Shown: positions 41,613-53,624, numbered from the stretch's first letter. The stretch: 64,000 bases of DNA from Pseudoalteromonas phenolica (GCF_005876835.1 NZ_PPSW01000014.1:186001-250000), one strand, 5' to 3'. The notes: generated from the letters alone by a model not told the origin. Program-made: numbers and translations.

Positions 41613-44600
41613 TTAATTAAATTCTAATTCTATATCTTGTGCCGCTAACTGAGATAATCGCGTTATTAGATCATCTGTTGGCGTCACACACCATTCTGTA
41701 CCTAACGTTAGTTCTGCTAACGCATCAGGACGCTGATATTGAACCTTAACTTCGCAAGTACCGAATTTATAAGGTTCTAAGACTTTTCGTAAGTTATCGA
41801 AGAAGTTCGCGTCAATTTGCACCATATTTAGAGTCATTTTTATCGCTCTGATGCGTTTTTCACGCGCCTGAGCTATGGTACACACGTCTCTGGCTGTCAT
41901 TGTAATGCCACCAGAGAAGTTATCAAAGCTGACCTGTCCAGATATTACCAAGATTTGGTTAATTTGCAGCAATTCTTGATAAGTTTCGTACTGTTCAGGA
42001 AATAAGCGTACATCAATTCGGGCACTTTTGTCATCTAAAGTTATTAAACCCCAACGTTGATTTCGTTTATTAATCAGCGTTCTTGCATTAATCACCAAAC
42101 CAGCAGCCGTAGAGCTAACATCTCGGTTAGTGGGCTGTAAGTCAACGAGTTTACCGGATGTATAGTGTTTTAACTCTTTACGATACTGATTTATTGGGTG
42201 ACCCGTTAAATATAAGCCTAAGGTTTCTTTCTCACCGTTTAGCCACTCTTTGTCTGGCATAGGCAAAGCAGTTTCAAATGCTTGCTCCACTTCATCTGGC
42301 TCAGTCGCAAGTAAGCCAAATAGATCACTTTGACCAATCGCTTCTGCTTTATGATGCTGTTCGGCAGCTTTCATAGCAGCAGGTAGACTAGCGATTAGGA
42401 TTGAACGGCCAGCTTGATTTTGCTCAGGCCCAAGTTTATCTAGAGCACCTGCATAAATCAGCTTTTCAACCACACGCTTATTTAAACGCTTTAAATCAAC
42501 ACGAGCGCAGAAATCGAATAAGTCTTTAAACTCACCACCTTGTTCACGTGCTTCTAGAATAGCTTCAACCGGGCCTTCACCTACCCCTTTAATCGCACCG
42601 ATACCGTAAACAATTTCGCCTTTCAAGTTTACGGTAAACTTATATAAGCCTTCATTGACGTTAGGCGGTAATAAGGCCAACTTCATGTTTTCACACTCAT
42701 CAACCAGGGTAACGATTTTATCGGTGTTATCCATATCCGCCGACATTACCGCAGCCATAAACTCGGCTGGATAATGGGTTTTCATCCAAAGCGTTTGATA
42801 TGAAACCAGTGCATAGGCTGCTGAGTGAGATTTGTTAAAGCCGTAACCTGCGAACTTTTCTACCAAGTCGAAGATCTTCATGGCGAGCTCGCCATCGACG
42901 CCGTTATTCACGGCACCCTCTTCGAAGGTTGAACGCTGTTTCGCCATTTCTTCAGGCTTTTTCTTACCCATCGCACGACGAAGCATGTCAGCGCCACCTA
43001 GCGTATAACCCGCTAGCACCTGCGCTATTTGCATTACCTGCTCCTGATAGAGGATGATCCCGTAGGTTGGCTCTAGAATAGGTTGCAAACTATCGTGCTG
43101 ATACTGTGCATCAGGATATGAAATGTCTTCCCGGCCGTGCTTACGGTCGATGAAGTTATCTACCATGCCCGATTGCAGAGGACCCGGTCGGAACAGGGCT
43201 ACCAGTGCGATCATATCTTCAAAGCAGTCGGGTTTAAGACGACGAATTAGGTCTTTCATACCGCGTGATTCAAGCTGGAACACTGCGGTGGTTTCGGCGC
43301 GAAGTAAAAGCTCAATACTCGGCTTGTCATCAAGCGGGATGGCATTAATATCGACATGCGGCTTGCCTTCACGATCAAGACGCTCGTTGGTCATATCTAG
43401 CGCCCACTGCAAGATTGTCAGTGTTCTTAGACCTAAGAAGTCAAACTTAACCAAGCCCGCAGTTTCAACGTCGTTCTTATCAAATTGTGTAACCGGGAAC
43501 TTACCTTCTTCATCGCAATACAACGCGGCGAAGTCAGTAATGGTGGTTGGCGAGATAACAACACCACCGGCGTGCTTACCGGCGTTACGTGTACATCCTT
43601 CAAGGATGCGGCACATGTCAATCAGATCTTTTACTTCTTCATCACCATCATAAGCTTCTGGTAGACGCGGCTCTACATCAAAGGCTTTGGCTAGGGTCAT
43701 ACCTGGATCTGGTGGTACTAACTTTGATATACGGTCAACGAAACCATACGGGTGACCAAGTACACGACCTACGTCACGTATTACTGCTTTTGCGGCCATA
43801 GTACCGAAAGTGATGATCTGAGATACCGCATCCCGGCCATATAACTTAGCTACGTGGTCGATTACCTCGTCTCGTCTATCCATACAGAAGTCGACGTCGA
43901 AGTCGGGCATCGAGATACGTTCAGGGTTTAAGAATCGCTCGAATAGTAGGTCGAATTCAAGTGGATCAAGGTCTGTGATCTTCAGTGCATAAGCCACTAA
44001 TGAGCCGGCACCCGAACCACGCCCAGGCCCTACTGGAATATTGTTATCTTTACTCCACTGGATGAACTCCATTACGATCAAGAAGTAACCTGGGAATCCC
44101 ATTTGGTTGATAACGTCGAGTTCGATTTTAAGACGTTCATCATACTCAACGCGTTTTTCTTTACGATCGTCTTCGTCAGGGAATAAGAACTGCAAACGCT
44201 CTTCAAGGCCGTCTTCTGAGACCTTAACCAAGAAGTCATCGATTTTTAAATCACCAGTCGGGTAATCAGGTAAGAAATAAGTCCCAAGCTGCACGGTCAC
44301 ATTACAGCGTTTTGCAATTTCAACCGTGTTCTCGAGCGCTTCAGGAATATCACTGAACAAATCAATCATTTGCTCAGGCGTTTTTAAATACTGCTCTTTT
44401 GAGAATCGTTTTGGACGACGTTTGTCTTCAAGCGTGTAACCATCGTGAATCGCAACGCGAATTTCATGCGCATCAAAATCGTGTTCATGTAGAAACACCA
44501 CTTCATTGGTGGCAACAACTGGCAAGTCACGTTGCTCAGCCAGTTTTACCGCTTCATGTAAGTAATCTTCTTCGTCTGCACGACCCGTTCGGATCAGCTC

Positions 44601-45104
44601 AAGATAGAAATGATCTTTGAAGTGTTCTTCATAAAAAGCAACCGTATCTAATGCCAACTGATGATTATGCTTTAATAGCGCTTTACCTACATCGCCGTCT
44701 TTACCACCAGAAAGTAAAATTAAGCCTTCTTTGTGCTCAACAAGCCATTGTTTATCAACCACAGGGCGATGGAAGACATGGCCACGCTGATAGGCTCTCG
44801 AAATAAGTAAAGTCAGGTTTTTATAGCCATCGTTATTTTTGGCTAGTACCACCAAACGGCATGGCTCTTCAGGAAACTCATCACTTTTAAGCCAAATATC
44901 TGCCCCGACAATGGGCTTAATACCTGCACCATGTGCCCCGCCATAAAAACGTACAAGGCCACATAAGTTCATTTGATCAGTAATAGCAAAAGCTGGAAGC
45001 GCTAACTCTTGTGCTCGCGCAACAATCGGCTTGGTCTTTGCCAAGCCATCAACCATAGAGAAGTCACTGTGAACACGTAAATGAACAAACTGCGGTGCTG
45101 GCAT
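41613..45104 (-). CDS. dnaE: DNA polymerase III alpha subunit
   Basis: The 1163-aa protein has an N-terminal PHP domain ([14 protein letters not shown]), the polymerase core with [14 protein letters not shown] near 358 and catalytic [15 protein letters not shown] near 400-415, the fingers ([18 protein letters not shown]), a helix-hairpin-helix region, an OB-fold ([20 protein letters not shown]) and the C-terminal tau-binding part. It is the replicative polymerase. Its start overlaps the rnhB stop by one base and accA follows, the standard lpxB-rnhB-dnaE-accA order. Confidence 0.98.
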   Translation of the reverse strand: MPAPQFVHLRVHSDFSMVDGLAKTKPIVARAQELALPAFAITDQMNLCGLVRFYGGAHGAGIKPIVGADIWLKSDEFPEEPCRLVVLAKNNDGYKNLTLLISRAYQRGHVFHRPVVDKQWLVEHKEGLILLSGGKDGDVGKALLKHNHQLALDTVAFYEEHFKDHFYLELIRTGRADEEDYLHEAVKLAEQRDLPVVATNEVVFLHEHDFDAHEIRVAIHDGYTLEDKRRPKRFSKEQYLKTPEQMIDLFSDIPEALENTVEIAKRCNVTVQLGTYFLPDYPTGDLKIDDFLVKVSEDGLEERLQFLFPDEDDRKEKRVEYDERLKIELDVINQMGFPGYFLIVMEFIQWSKDNNIPVGPGRGSGAGSLVAYALKITDLDPLEFDLLFERFLNPERISMPDFDVDFCMDRRDEVIDHVAKLYGRDAVSQIITFGTMAAKAVIRDVGRVLGHPYGFVDRISKLVPPDPGMTLAKAFDVEPRLPEAYDGDEEVKDLIDMCRILEGCTRNAGKHAGGVVISPTTITDFAALYCDEEGKFPVTQFDKNDVETAGLVKFDFLGLRTLTILQWALDMTNERLDREGKPHVDINAIPLDDKPSIELLLRAETTAVFQLESRGMKDLIRRLKPDCFEDMIALVALFRPGPLQSGMVDNFIDRKHGREDISYPDAQYQHDSLQPILEPTYGIILYQEQVMQIAQVLAGYTLGGADMLRRAMGKKKPEEMAKQRSTFEEGAVNNGVDGELAMKIFDLVEKFAGYGFNKSHSAAYALVSYQTLWMKTHYPAEFMAAVMSADMDNTDKIVTLVDECENMKLALLPPNVNEGLYKFTVNLKGEIVYGIGAIKGVGEGPVEAILEAREQGGEFKDLFDFCARVDLKRLNKRVVEKLIYAGALDKLGPEQNQAGRSILIASLPAAMKAAEQHHKAEAIGQSDLFGLLATEPDEVEQAFETALPMPDKEWLNGEKETLGLYLTGHPINQYRKELKHYTSGKLVDLQPTNRDVSSTAAGLVINARTLINKRNQRWGLITLDDKSARIDVRLFPEQYETYQELLQINQILVISGQVSFDNFSGGITMTARDVCTIAQAREKRIRAIKMTLNMVQIDANFFDNLRKVLEPYKFGTCEVKVQYQRPDALAELTLGTEWCVTPTDDLITRLSQLAAQDIELEFN

Positions 45105-45700
45105 TACTGCTCCTTACTTTGCAAAATTCGCTGTACAGGCTTAAACGACGTGCGATGGTGTGGCGTTGCACCGTATTGCTCTAGAGCTGCAAAATGCGCT
45201 TTAGTTGGATAGCCTTTATGACCTGCAAAGCCATATTCTGGGTATTGTGCATCAAGCTCTAGCATTTCTTGGTCACGTGCGACTTTTGCTAAAATTGACG
45301 CTGCACTGATCTCTTCCACTAAACTATCGCCTTTCACTACACTCTGCGCTGCCATGCTAAGTTTTGGTAAACGGTTGCCATCTACAAATACAAATTCAGG
45401 CTGAATAATCAGGCCCTCAACGGCACGGCTCATAGCAAGCATAGTGGCATGTAAGATATTCAGCTCGTCAATTTCAGCCACACTGGCACGGGCAATGTGA
45501 TAGCAAAGTGCTTTCTCTTTAATTTCTTCAGCGAGCGCATTACGTTTTTTTTCTGAGAGCTTTTTAGAATCTGCAAGGCCTTCAATGGGCTTACTCGGAT
45601 CTAAAATAACCGCAGCGGTGACAACATCACCTACTAGTGGGCCACGGCCAACTTCGTCAACACCGGCAATATATTTAACATTTGGTCGTTCAATTTGCAT
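45104..45700 (-). CDS. rnhB: Ribonuclease HII
   Basis: The 198-aa protein has the RNase HII catalytic motif DEVGRGPL (D16, E17), [10 protein letters not shown] with the third Asp near 108, and [12 protein letters not shown]. It removes ribonucleotides from DNA-RNA hybrids. It overlaps lpxB by 11 bp at its start and dnaE by 1 bp at its end, so the three are translationally linked. Confidence 0.97.
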   Translation of the reverse strand: MQIERPNVKYIAGVDEVGRGPLVGDVVTAAVILDPSKPIEGLADSKKLSEKKRNALAEEIKEKALCYHIARASVAEIDELNILHATMLAMSRAVEGLIIQPEFVFVDGNRLPKLSMAAQSVVKGDSLVEEISAASILAKVARDQEMLELDAQYPEYGFAGHKGYPTKAHFAALEQYGATPHHRTSFKPVQRILQSKEQ

Positions 45701-46847
45701 TTATAAGCTCCTTAACTGCTAGAGCCGCTTGTTTGCTGGCATCAAGTCGAATGTTGTTATGAATATCGTAAAATTTATCAATCAATGCTTGGCTATCGCC
45801 TTTTAGCATCGGAAAGAGTGCATCGGCTAGCGCATCGCTATTACATTCATCTTGTAAAAATTCAGGCACTAAGGGCGCATCAGCCAATAAATTTGGCAGA
45901 GAGAAATACTTAATATTGAAAGTAAAAAAGTTTTTGAAGATCCAATAACTCACAGGCTTAAACTTATACCCGACCACCATAGGCTTCTTATATAGCATGG
46001 CTTCAAGTGTCGCAGTACCTGAGGCGAGTAATACGGCGTTTGCTGCGGTCATCGCTTCGCTAGATTGGCCATCTAACAGTTGAACTTTTAGATTTGGGGC
46101 AGCTTTTTCTTTTATATCAGTGAATTGCGCTTTGCGTTTATTGTTTACTAAAGGCACGATAACTTTTAATTCAGGAATACGCTCTTGCAGCTTTTGAGCG
46201 GTTTGCAGATACGTCTCGCTTAATAAGCCAACCTCAGAGCCGCGACTGCCTGGAAGCAGCGCTAAAACCGTATCTTCAGCAGAAAGGTTTAACTTAGTCC
46301 TTGCCGCATTAGTATCGGTTTCAAGTGGAATGTCATCTGCTAAAGTGTGGCCGACAAACGTACACGGTACTTCATGCTTGTCATAGAAAGCTTTTTCAAA
46401 TGGCAATAACGACAAAACCAAACTGGTTGCTTCTGCAATATTAAAGATACGCTTTTGACGCCAAGCCCACACTGAAGGGCTCACGTATTGCACTGTTTTA
46501 ATACCAGCCGCTTTTAAAGGCTTTTCTACACGAAGGTTAAAGTCTGGTGCATCAATACCCACATAAACATCAGGTGGGTTATCTATAAAATGCTGAACGA
46601 GCTGTTTTCTGATTTTCAGTAAACGAGGTAAGCGTCCTAAAACTTCGACTAGCCCCATCACTGAGAGCTCTTCCATATCGAATAAACTCTCACAGCCTTC
46701 AGCCTGCATTTTAGGGCCTGCAATGCCGATAAAACGTGCATTAGGATAATGTACTTTCAACGCTTTGATTAAGCCTGCACCCAAAATATCGCCGGACAAC
46801 TCGCCCGCGACAACACCAATCGTGATTGGCTGTGTATTTGTCGTCAT
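45690..46847 (-). CDS. lpxB: Lipid-A-disaccharide synthase
   Basis: The 385-aa protein begins with [20 protein letters not shown] and has [24 protein letters not shown] and [10 protein letters not shown], typical of LpxB (GT19). It joins UDP-diacylglucosamine to lipid X, making the tetra-acyl disaccharide of lipid A on the inner-membrane face. It is separated from lpxA by an 80-bp gap with an attenuator-like hairpin and runs into rnhB. Confidence 0.97.
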   Translation of the reverse strand: MTTNTQPITIGVVAGELSGDILGAGLIKALKVHYPNARFIGIAGPKMQAEGCESLFDMEELSVMGLVEVLGRLPRLLKIRKQLVQHFIDNPPDVYVGIDAPDFNLRVEKPLKAAGIKTVQYVSPSVWAWRQKRIFNIAEATSLVLSLLPFEKAFYDKHEVPCTFVGHTLADDIPLETDTNAARTKLNLSAEDTVLALLPGSRGSEVGLLSETYLQTAQKLQERIPELKVIVPLVNNKRKAQFTDIKEKAAPNLKVQLLDGQSSEAMTAANAVLLASGTATLEAMLYKKPMVVGYKFKPVSYWIFKNFFTFNIKYFSLPNLLADAPLVPEFLQDECNSDALADALFPMLKGDSQALIDKFYDIHNNIRLDASKQAALAVKELINAN

Positions 46848-46861
46848 GTTCTAATTCTTTT

Positions 46862-46900
46862 TAAATAAAAACGCCATACACGTTAAATTGTATGGCGTTT
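46862..46900 (-). terminator. Hairpin terminator/attenuator between lpxA and lpxB
   Basis: AAACGCCATAC (46869-46879) pairs perfectly with GTATGGCGTTT (46890-46900). On the minus strand a TTTTTATTT tract follows. It falls inside an otherwise tightly packed operon, so either lpxB has its own promoter or read-through sets its level. Confidence 0.75.
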
Positions 46901-46927
46901 GTACATGCTTTAAATAAACCGCAGAGG

Positions 46928-47701
46928 CTAGCGAATGATGCCGCGCTCAGACGTGTCTAAGAAATCAATCATGCTTTGCACTGCTGCAAACTGCTTCGCA
47001 TCGTCAGCCAACGAAGCCACAGCTTCATCTAGCGTTAAGCCCTTTCTATAAAGTGCTTTATACGCTCTACGAACCGCCATAATTTCATCGCTTTCAAACC
47101 CACGGCGCTTCATACCCTCAGTATTCACTGCTGCAGGTTTTGCTGGCATACCTGTCGTTGTAACAAAAGGTGGAACGTCTTTACTCACACCTGAGTACAT
47201 ACCAATAAATGCGTGCGCACCAATTTTACAGAACTGATGTACACCCGTATTACCAGCTAGAATAGCCCAATCACCTACATGAACGTGACCAGCTACACTT
47301 GCGCCATTTGAAAAAATGACATTATTACCAATCACTGCATCATGAGCAATGTGCGTGTAAGCCATAAATAAGTTGTTACTACCTATTTTAGTCACGCCTT
47401 GATCTTGAATGGTACCCCGGTGTATCGTCGCACATTCTCGAACAATATTGTTGTCGCCCATGATTAATTGAGTTGGTTCATCCTTGTACTTTTTGTCTTG
47501 GCAGGCTTCTCCGATAGACGCAAACTGATAAAAGTGATTACCTTTACCAATCGTCGAAGGCCCTTTAACAACTACGTGAGATTCAATAATCGTGTTATCT
47601 CCGATAACAACATCATTACCAATGTAGCTGTAAGGCCCTACTTTAACGTTTTCGCCAAGTTGGGCGCCTGGTTCAATAACTGCAGTAGGATGAATTAACA
47701 T
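46928..47701 (-). CDS. lpxA: UDP-N-acetylglucosamine acyltransferase
   Basis: ATG 47701 ([16 protein letters not shown], 257 aa) is chosen because it overlaps the fabZ stop as TAATG and matches the family start; an in-frame start seven codons earlier lies inside fabZ. The protein is a left-handed beta-helix with hexapeptide repeats (VIGDNTIIESHVVVKG) and the catalytic His segment AYTHIAHDAVIGN near 120-132. It transfers 3-hydroxyacyl from ACP to UDP-GlcNAc, the first lipid A step. Confidence 0.97.
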   Translation of the reverse strand: MLIHPTAVIEPGAQLGENVKVGPYSYIGNDVVIGDNTIIESHVVVKGPSTIGKGNHFYQFASIGEACQDKKYKDEPTQLIMGDNNIVRECATIHRGTIQDQGVTKIGSNNLFMAYTHIAHDAVIGNNVIFSNGASVAGHVHVGDWAILAGNTGVHQFCKIGAHAFIGMYSGVSKDVPPFVTTTGMPAKPAAVNTEGMKRRGFESDEIMAVRRAYKALYRKGLTLDEAVASLADDAKQFAAVQSMIDFLDTSERGIIR

Positions 47702-48171
47702 TAAAACTCTCTTCTTGCACACATAAGGTCTGCGCTACACACAACCTTACCATCTACTTTTGCTTCTGCTGAAAAACGCCAAATATTACGACGCTCTTTT
47801 TCAAACTTAACGTGAATATGCATTTGGTCGCCTGGTACTACAGGCTGTTTAAAACGTGCATTATCAACGCCTGCAAACAAGTATAGCTCGTTGTCGCCAG
47901 TATTTTGCACTGTTTTGAAACCTAATAAGCCAGTTGCTTGTGCCATAGCTTCTAAAATAAGTACACCTGGGAAGATTTTTTGGTCAGGAAAGTGACCCGT
48001 AAAAATTGGCTCATTCACGGTAACATTTTTTACCGCATGCAAGTAATCACCCGGCTGAAAATCGACCACTTTATCTACCAAAAGCATAGGGTAACGGTGT
48101 GGTAATAAACGCATGATTTCTTGAACATCAAAACTGTTTAATTCGTTAGCCAAAATAGTATCCTTATTCAT
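47701..48171 (-). CDS. fabZ: 3-hydroxyacyl-ACP dehydratase
   Basis: ATG 48171 follows GAT with weak spacing and overlaps the end of lpxD by 8 bp; a TTG one codon earlier is less likely. The 156-aa protein has [14 protein letters not shown] (catalytic His) and [20 protein letters not shown] (catalytic Glu and hot-dog helix). It dehydrates 3-hydroxyacyl-ACP in fatty-acid elongation, competing with LpxA/LpxD for the same substrate class, and is encoded between them. Confidence 0.97.
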   Translation of the reverse strand: MNKDTILANELNSFDVQEIMRLLPHRYPMLLVDKVVDFQPGDYLHAVKNVTVNEPIFTGHFPDQKIFPGVLILEAMAQATGLLGFKTVQNTGDNELYLFAGVDNARFKQPVVPGDQMHIHVKFEKERRNIWRFSAEAKVDGKVVCSADLMCARREF

Positions 48172-49201
48172 CAACTGTTTTTTGAGATGAGCGTGTTTCT
48201 AACTCTTTAATACGCTCTTTAAAATCAGATAAATTTCTAAAATGCGCCATGTTACGACGCCATTCTTTGTTAGTGGTGTGTGGCATACCTGAAGAATATG
48301 CACCCGGCTCGGTGATTGACTTCGTCACCATGGTCATGCCGGTCAGCATTACACCATCACAAATATCAATATGGCCGTTGATACCTACAAGACCTGCAAT
48401 TTGGCAATATTTACCAACAGTTGTACTGCCCGCGATAACTGAACAAGCTGCCATTGCACTACCTTGACCAATTTCAACATTGTGTGCGATTTGAATTTGG
48501 TTATCTAAAATCACATCGTCATGGATGATGGTGTCATCTAAAGCGCCACGGTCGATGGTTGTGCTCGCACCAATCTCAACGCGGTCGCCAATAACCACTC
48601 TGCCTAGCTGTGGAATTTTCACCCATTTACCAGCCTCATTGGCATAACCAAAACCATCGCTGCCAATGACCGCACCAGATTGGAATAAACAATGTTCTCC
48701 AATCTCAACATCATGATAAACACTGACATTAGCCCAAAGCTTTGTGCCCTGTCCTATTTTAGTATTTTCACCAACAAAGCACCCTGCGCCAATTTGTACA
48801 TTATCACCAAGCACAACACCCGCTGAAATAACCGCATTTGCAGCGACACTGACGTTTTCACCGAGCTGCGCATTTTCATCTATAACAGCACTCGGGTGAA
48901 TACCATTGGCACATGCCGGCGTAGTATCCATCATTTGTGCGAGTTTTGCGTAAGCGATATAAGCGTCTTTTACGATTACTTTATTGCCAGAGAAAAGTGC
49001 GGCTTCTTTTTCAGAAATAATCACTGCGCCCGCTTGAGTTTCATCAAGCTGAGCACGGTACTTTTTATTTGCCAAAAAAGCGATATCGGTTTCTTTAGCA
49101 TTCGCTAAAGTTGCTATCTTCTCAATACAATGAGACGCATCCCCGTCAAGGGATGCGTCTAAAAATTCGCTAATTTGGGCGAGGGTATATTGTTTTGTCA
49201 T
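48164..49201 (-). CDS. lpxD: UDP-3-O-acylglucosamine N-acyltransferase
   Basis: The 345-aa protein has the LpxD layout: an N-terminal uridine-binding domain ([14 protein letters not shown]) and a long left-handed beta-helix (residues 100-310) with the catalytic His in QIAHNVEIG near 240. It adds the second 3-hydroxyacyl chain to lipid A precursor. Its ATG overlaps the skp stop as TAATG. Confidence 0.97.
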   Translation of the reverse strand: MTKQYTLAQISEFLDASLDGDASHCIEKIATLANAKETDIAFLANKKYRAQLDETQAGAVIISEKEAALFSGNKVIVKDAYIAYAKLAQMMDTTPACANGIHPSAVIDENAQLGENVSVAANAVISAGVVLGDNVQIGAGCFVGENTKIGQGTKLWANVSVYHDVEIGEHCLFQSGAVIGSDGFGYANEAGKWVKIPQLGRVVIGDRVEIGASTTIDRGALDDTIIHDDVILDNQIQIAHNVEIGQGSAMAACSVIAGSTTVGKYCQIAGLVGINGHIDICDGVMLTGMTMVTKSITEPGAYSSGMPHTTNKEWRRNMAHFRNLSDFKERIKELETRSSQKTVDE

Positions 49202-49719
49202 TACTTTTTGCTAACTGCTTCAACAACCTTGCTAGAAAGGTCGGTTACTTTATCAGGGTTAAAGTAAATTGTCGTATCTTTTACTTTAACTTCATCAAAC
49301 TTACCGTTTTTAGCTACAGATTGGATAGTATCAATGATTAGCTTTTGTACTTTGGCTAATTCTTGGTTTTGACGTGCTTTAATTTCTTGCTCTAAAGGAC
49401 GACCTTTTTCAGCAAGTTGTTTTTGCATGTCGCGAATTTTACCTTCAAGCGCTGCTTTTTGCTCTTCGCTCATAGTTGCACTTTCGCGCTTATACTTTTC
49501 AGCTTCAAAACGGATGTCGCCTTGTAGCTTTTCCAATTCTTGACGGCGTTCTGCAAACTCAGTTTGAAGCTGTTGCTCGATTTTAGCCATTTGTGGGATT
49601 TGCTGGTAGATAGATTGCATATCTACAATACCTACTTTATGTGCTAATGCACTTGCAGAAGTACCCATCATTAATGCTGCTAGAATGCTTAATGCCGTTG
49701 TTTTTATAATCGTTTTCAC
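49201..49719 (-). CDS. skp: Periplasmic chaperone Skp/OmpH
   Basis: The 172-aa protein has a signal peptide (IKTTALSILAALMMGTSASALA), a short beta core (KVGIVDMQSIYQQIPQM) and a long charged coiled-coil hairpin at about 45-120, the tentacles of the trimeric jellyfish. It holds unfolded outer-membrane proteins on the way to BamA, whose gene is 10 bp upstream. Its stop overlaps lpxD. Confidence 0.95.
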   Translation of the reverse strand: MKTIIKTTALSILAALMMGTSASALAHKVGIVDMQSIYQQIPQMAKIEQQLQTEFAERRQELEKLQGDIRFEAEKYKRESATMSEEQKAALEGKIRDMQKQLAEKGRPLEQEIKARQNQELAKVQKLIIDTIQSVAKNGKFDEVKVKDTTIYFNPDKVTDLSSKVVEAVSKK

Positions 49720-49729
49720 AAAAAACTCC

Positions 49730-52201
49730 TTAGAATGTATTCGTTATATTAAAGCTGATAGTTTTAGTTTCGTCTTTGTCTTCTTTCTTCAATGGATAAG
49801 CAAAACTAATCAGCATTGGTCCCATAGGGGAAATCCATTGCAATGACAGACCTGTCGATACTCTGAAGCGACCTGGGTCTGCATAGTCACGTAATTTATT
49901 AACCTGATCTTCCGCTAGGTCTGAGTAGCGGTCAATATCAAACTCGGTGTCCCAAACGTTAGCAGCATCAACGAAGAAACTCGTTCTAACAGAACTTGTT
50001 TTATCTTCATCTAAGAATGGGGTTGGAACGATTAGCTCCATCCCTGCCACTGCTTTGGCATTACCACCAATTCGGCCTGATACAGTAAGCTGGTCAAACT
50101 CTGACGCCGAACCAATTGTACCTGTTGTACTACCATCAGGTAAAACAGAACCTGTGATTGGTTTAGTTACTCTTCTGATTGCCTCTGGCAGAATTGTATT
50201 TCTGTCAAAGCCGCGTAATTCTTCTTCCGTGATCCTGAAATACTCTTGGAACGGTAATATTTGATCAAACCCGTTCGTTGAACCATACCCGTTACCATAT
50301 GCTAATGCTGCTCTGGTCGAGAACACCCAACGGTGATCATTACTGATTGGCCAATAGAAACGAGAATTGTAGTTAATCTTGAAGAAGTTAAGATCTGAAT
50401 TAGGCGTTGTTGCATTTAAACTTAATGATTGACGAGAGCCCGCTGTCGGGAACATACCGCGGTTTACCGTGATACGAGACCAACCCGCACTTAACTCATA
50501 CTTAGTAAAGTCATATGCTGCATCTGGGTCTTCAGGGTTAAAGAATGCCAAACGCATAATACGTGTTTGTTCGTAATCTGCAATGTCAGATAAGCTTTCT
50601 TGGATCCAACGACCGCCAAAGTTGATTCGGTTTACAGCATCAATTGGGAAACCAAAATTTGTACCGATACCATAACTCTTAGACTTATAAGGTACGATAC
50701 TAAACGCAGAAGAATCGTAGTTGCTATAGAAGATACTGGTACCTTGAGATACACCATCTGGCGTAAAGTAAGGGTCAGTGTATGAAATGCTATAGCGGTC
50801 AGAACCTTTTGACGTGTTAATATTAAAAGCTAGCTGATTACCAGTACCTAAGAAGTTTGATTCGCTAACACCGATATTGAACTGCAGACCTGCATATGAG
50901 CCATATGCAACACCCGCTTGGAAGCTACCCGCAGGCTGCTCTTTAACGGTGAAATCAACGTCAACTTGGTCATCAATACCTGCGATCGGTTTTACTTCAA
51001 ACTCAACATTTTCCATATAAGGTAGACGTTGAATTTGCAGTTTTGAACGCTCAAGGCTCTGGTTAGATAACCATGCGCCTTCAAGTTGCGTCATTTCTCG
51101 ACGCACAACTTCATCAGCGGTTATTTGGTTACCATTCACCATAATACGGCGGACATAAATACGGTTACCCGGATTGACTGACAGTGTTAGTTTTACTTCT
51201 TTATTTTCGTCATCAATTTCAGGGATAGTACGAACTTCGGCATTTGCATAACCAAATCGTGCTAAATAGCTTTTAATGTATTCTTCTGAAGCAGTTACCA
51301 CTGAACCATTGTAAAGCTCGCCCGATTTAAGCGGGATAATGCTCTTAAGAAGTTCTTCACGGCCTAATAAATCACCAATAAAGTCAAAGCCTTTAACCGT
51401 GTACTTTTCGCCCTCTGTGATATTCGCAGTGACATACACAGACTCACGTTCAGGACTCACTGACACTTGTGTTGAGTCGATGTTAAAACGCAGATAGCCT
51501 TTATCTAGATAAAAACTTCTGATTTTTTCTAAATCGCCTTCAATCGTCTGCTTTTGGTAGCGATCGTTTGACAAGAACTTCCACCAAGGCAAATCTTGTT
51601 GTGATTCAACAAGGTTTAATAGCTCTTCGTCAGAAAACAGTTCATTACCAACTAAGTTAATTTGTCTAACTGAGGCTGCGTCACCTTCTTCAAACTCAAG
51701 ATTCAAACGCACACGGTTACGTGGCAGCTCGGTGATGCTCACTTCGATCTTGGCATTATATTTACCAATGCTATGGAAGAAGTCGATCAAGCCTTTCTCA
51801 ATGTTCGATAAAACAGTTCGATCTAAAGGCTCACCAGCACGGATATTCTGCTGCTCTAAACTTTCGTTTAATTGCTCATCTTTGATGTCTTTATTGCCAT
51901 CAAATTCAATAGAGGCAATTGTTGGTCTTTCTCTTACTTTGAAGATGAGAAGTTCATCATCACGGTAAACTGAAATGTCTTCAAAGTGGCCTGATTTGTA
52001 TAGCGCTTTGACTGTTTGAGAAATCGTATATTCATCAATGTTATCACCCACATTAATTGGAATATGGGTCAGTGCAGCACCTAGTGCAACACGCTGTAAA
52101 CCTTCAACTTTCAAATCTTCTACGATAAAGGAGCTTTGCCCAGCTGCCGCAAAGCTTGCGCCAAGTAAACTGGTTACTGCGAGATGTTTTTTTATCGGCA
52201 T
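49730..52201 (-). CDS. bamA: Outer-membrane protein assembly factor BamA
   Basis: The 823-aa protein has a signal peptide, five POTRA domains over about residues 24-420 (SSFIVEDLKVEGLQRV; FDGNKDIKDEQL; INLVGNELFSDEEL; FDFIGDLLGREEL; IMVNGNQITADEVV) and a 16-strand barrel with the VRGF-like ELRGFDRN loop. It ends in ITNTF, with terminal Phe. It is the core of the BAM complex that folds beta-barrels into the outer membrane. It follows rseP and precedes skp, as in E. coli. Confidence 0.98.
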   Translation of the reverse strand: MPIKKHLAVTSLLGASFAAAGQSSFIVEDLKVEGLQRVALGAALTHIPINVGDNIDEYTISQTVKALYKSGHFEDISVYRDDELLIFKVRERPTIASIEFDGNKDIKDEQLNESLEQQNIRAGEPLDRTVLSNIEKGLIDFFHSIGKYNAKIEVSITELPRNRVRLNLEFEEGDAASVRQINLVGNELFSDEELLNLVESQQDLPWWKFLSNDRYQKQTIEGDLEKIRSFYLDKGYLRFNIDSTQVSVSPERESVYVTANITEGEKYTVKGFDFIGDLLGREELLKSIIPLKSGELYNGSVVTASEEYIKSYLARFGYANAEVRTIPEIDDENKEVKLTLSVNPGNRIYVRRIMVNGNQITADEVVRREMTQLEGAWLSNQSLERSKLQIQRLPYMENVEFEVKPIAGIDDQVDVDFTVKEQPAGSFQAGVAYGSYAGLQFNIGVSESNFLGTGNQLAFNINTSKGSDRYSISYTDPYFTPDGVSQGTSIFYSNYDSSAFSIVPYKSKSYGIGTNFGFPIDAVNRINFGGRWIQESLSDIADYEQTRIMRLAFFNPEDPDAAYDFTKYELSAGWSRITVNRGMFPTAGSRQSLSLNATTPNSDLNFFKINYNSRFYWPISNDHRWVFSTRAALAYGNGYGSTNGFDQILPFQEYFRITEEELRGFDRNTILPEAIRRVTKPITGSVLPDGSTTGTIGSASEFDQLTVSGRIGGNAKAVAGMELIVPTPFLDEDKTSSVRTSFFVDAANVWDTEFDIDRYSDLAEDQVNKLRDYADPGRFRVSTGLSLQWISPMGPMLISFAYPLKKEDKDETKTISFNITNTF

Positions 52202-52269
52202 TTTATTATCTTTATCCTTTACAACTATTAGCGTACATAGCGCTTTGTGGCTTTAAATGACATTTTGGT

Positions 52270-53622
52270 CTATAACCTTGAAACATCATTAAGCAATGCA
52301 AAACAGGTTAGGCCTAGAAGCAACATAGCCCCAATTTTATAACCTAACTCTTGTGTCTTTTCAGAGACTGGTTTTTTGCGAATAAGTTCAATTATGTAAT
52401 ACATTAAATGCCCACCATCTAAAACTGGCAGCGGCAATAAATTAAAAACTCCAAGATTGACACTTATTAACGCTAAGAAACTGAGAAAAGCCACCAACCC
52501 ATAACTGACACTGGTGCCCGCGCCTACTGCAATTCCTACTGGACCACTCAAATTATTGACTGACACTTTGCCGGTAATTAAGTTACCAATCATGTCAAAA
52601 CTCAATGTGATCAATGCGTAGGTCTTTTGTACGCCAAGCACAATACTATCCAATGGCCCATAATGTCTAGTTTCAATGTACCCAGGCGGCCAACTTTCTA
52701 ACTGAGGAACAACACCTAAAAAGCCTTGCTGGATGCCATTTGGCCCAGTTCTCGCTTCTGGGGTTACTGATAAGATTTGTCGATAACCATTTCTCATCAC
52801 CTCAAGCTGAATAACTTTATTAGGTGAAGCTTGTACAAGAGTAACCAGGGATTGCCATTGTTCGATTTCTTGGCCATCTGCAGTAAGGAGCTTATCCCCT
52901 ACTTTTAAATCTGCTTGGCTTGCTGCTGAGCCTTTTGCAACATGACCAATAGTGAGTGTTAAAGCAGGTCTGTATGGCACTATACCAATCGCATCTAGTG
53001 GCGGTTGATCTTTTTTATCTAGCTTCCAACCAGTTAAATCGATTGTACGAATCTGAATTTGCTGCTGTGCGTCTTGAACTTTCACATCAACTGATTGCTC
53101 ACCTAAATGAGACATCAAACTGAAGGTGACTTCTTGCCAAGAAAGTACATCTTGATCACCCATAGATAAAATATGATCGCCCGACTGTAATTGAGCCGTT
53201 GCTGCTCGGCTTTGTGTATGCACATCACCCACAACAGGTTTGGCATTTTGCACACCAATCATATACATGAGTGCCAGCGCGAAAATAGCAAAAATAAAAT
53301 TGGCCATTGGGCCTGCTATTACAATGGCAATGCGAGACCAAACTGATTTGTTATTGAAAGAAAGATGCGCTTCGCTAGGGTCAACCGCTCCGACACGCTC
53401 GTCGAGCATTTTAACATAGCCACCGAGTGGGATCATGGCAATCACATACTCAGTGCCTTGCTTGTCATGCCAACGGCATAGCGGTTTACCAAAACCAATT
53501 GAGAATCTTAAAACTTTTACGCCCGCTTTTCTTGCAACCCAAAAGTGCCCATATTCATGCACTGTCACTAAAATACCTAATGCAACAATAAACGACCCTA
53601 AGTGCCAGAAAAACTCAAACAT
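52270..53622 (-). CDS. rseP: Site-2 protease RseP
   Basis: ATG 53622 (MFEFFWHLGSF, 450 aa) is chosen: GGAG of the upstream sequence is 5 bp from it, while a GTG at 53628 lies within the dxr stop. The zinc site VHEYGH is near residue 21 and the LDGGHLMYY motif near 400; two PDZ domains lie between, each with a GDKLL/GDHIL motif. RseP cleaves RseA inside the membrane to free sigma-E, so it reports on BAM-dependent assembly next door. It starts 2 bp after dxr. Confidence 0.96.
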   Translation of the reverse strand: MFEFFWHLGSFIVALGILVTVHEYGHFWVARKAGVKVLRFSIGFGKPLCRWHDKQGTEYVIAMIPLGGYVKMLDERVGAVDPSEAHLSFNNKSVWSRIAIVIAGPMANFIFAIFALALMYMIGVQNAKPVVGDVHTQSRAATAQLQSGDHILSMGDQDVLSWQEVTFSLMSHLGEQSVDVKVQDAQQQIQIRTIDLTGWKLDKKDQPPLDAIGIVPYRPALTLTIGHVAKGSAASQADLKVGDKLLTADGQEIEQWQSLVTLVQASPNKVIQLEVMRNGYRQILSVTPEARTGPNGIQQGFLGVVPQLESWPPGYIETRHYGPLDSIVLGVQKTYALITLSFDMIGNLITGKVSVNNLSGPVGIAVGAGTSVSYGLVAFLSFLALISVNLGVFNLLPLPVLDGGHLMYYIIELIRKKPVSEKTQELGYKIGAMLLLGLTCFALLNDVSRL

Positions 53623-53624
53623 AA

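Noticed and set aside
43123-43653. 176-codon plus-strand frame antisense to dnaE
   Set aside because: Shadow of the dnaE coding strand; composition and codon phase follow dnaE and there is no start signal.
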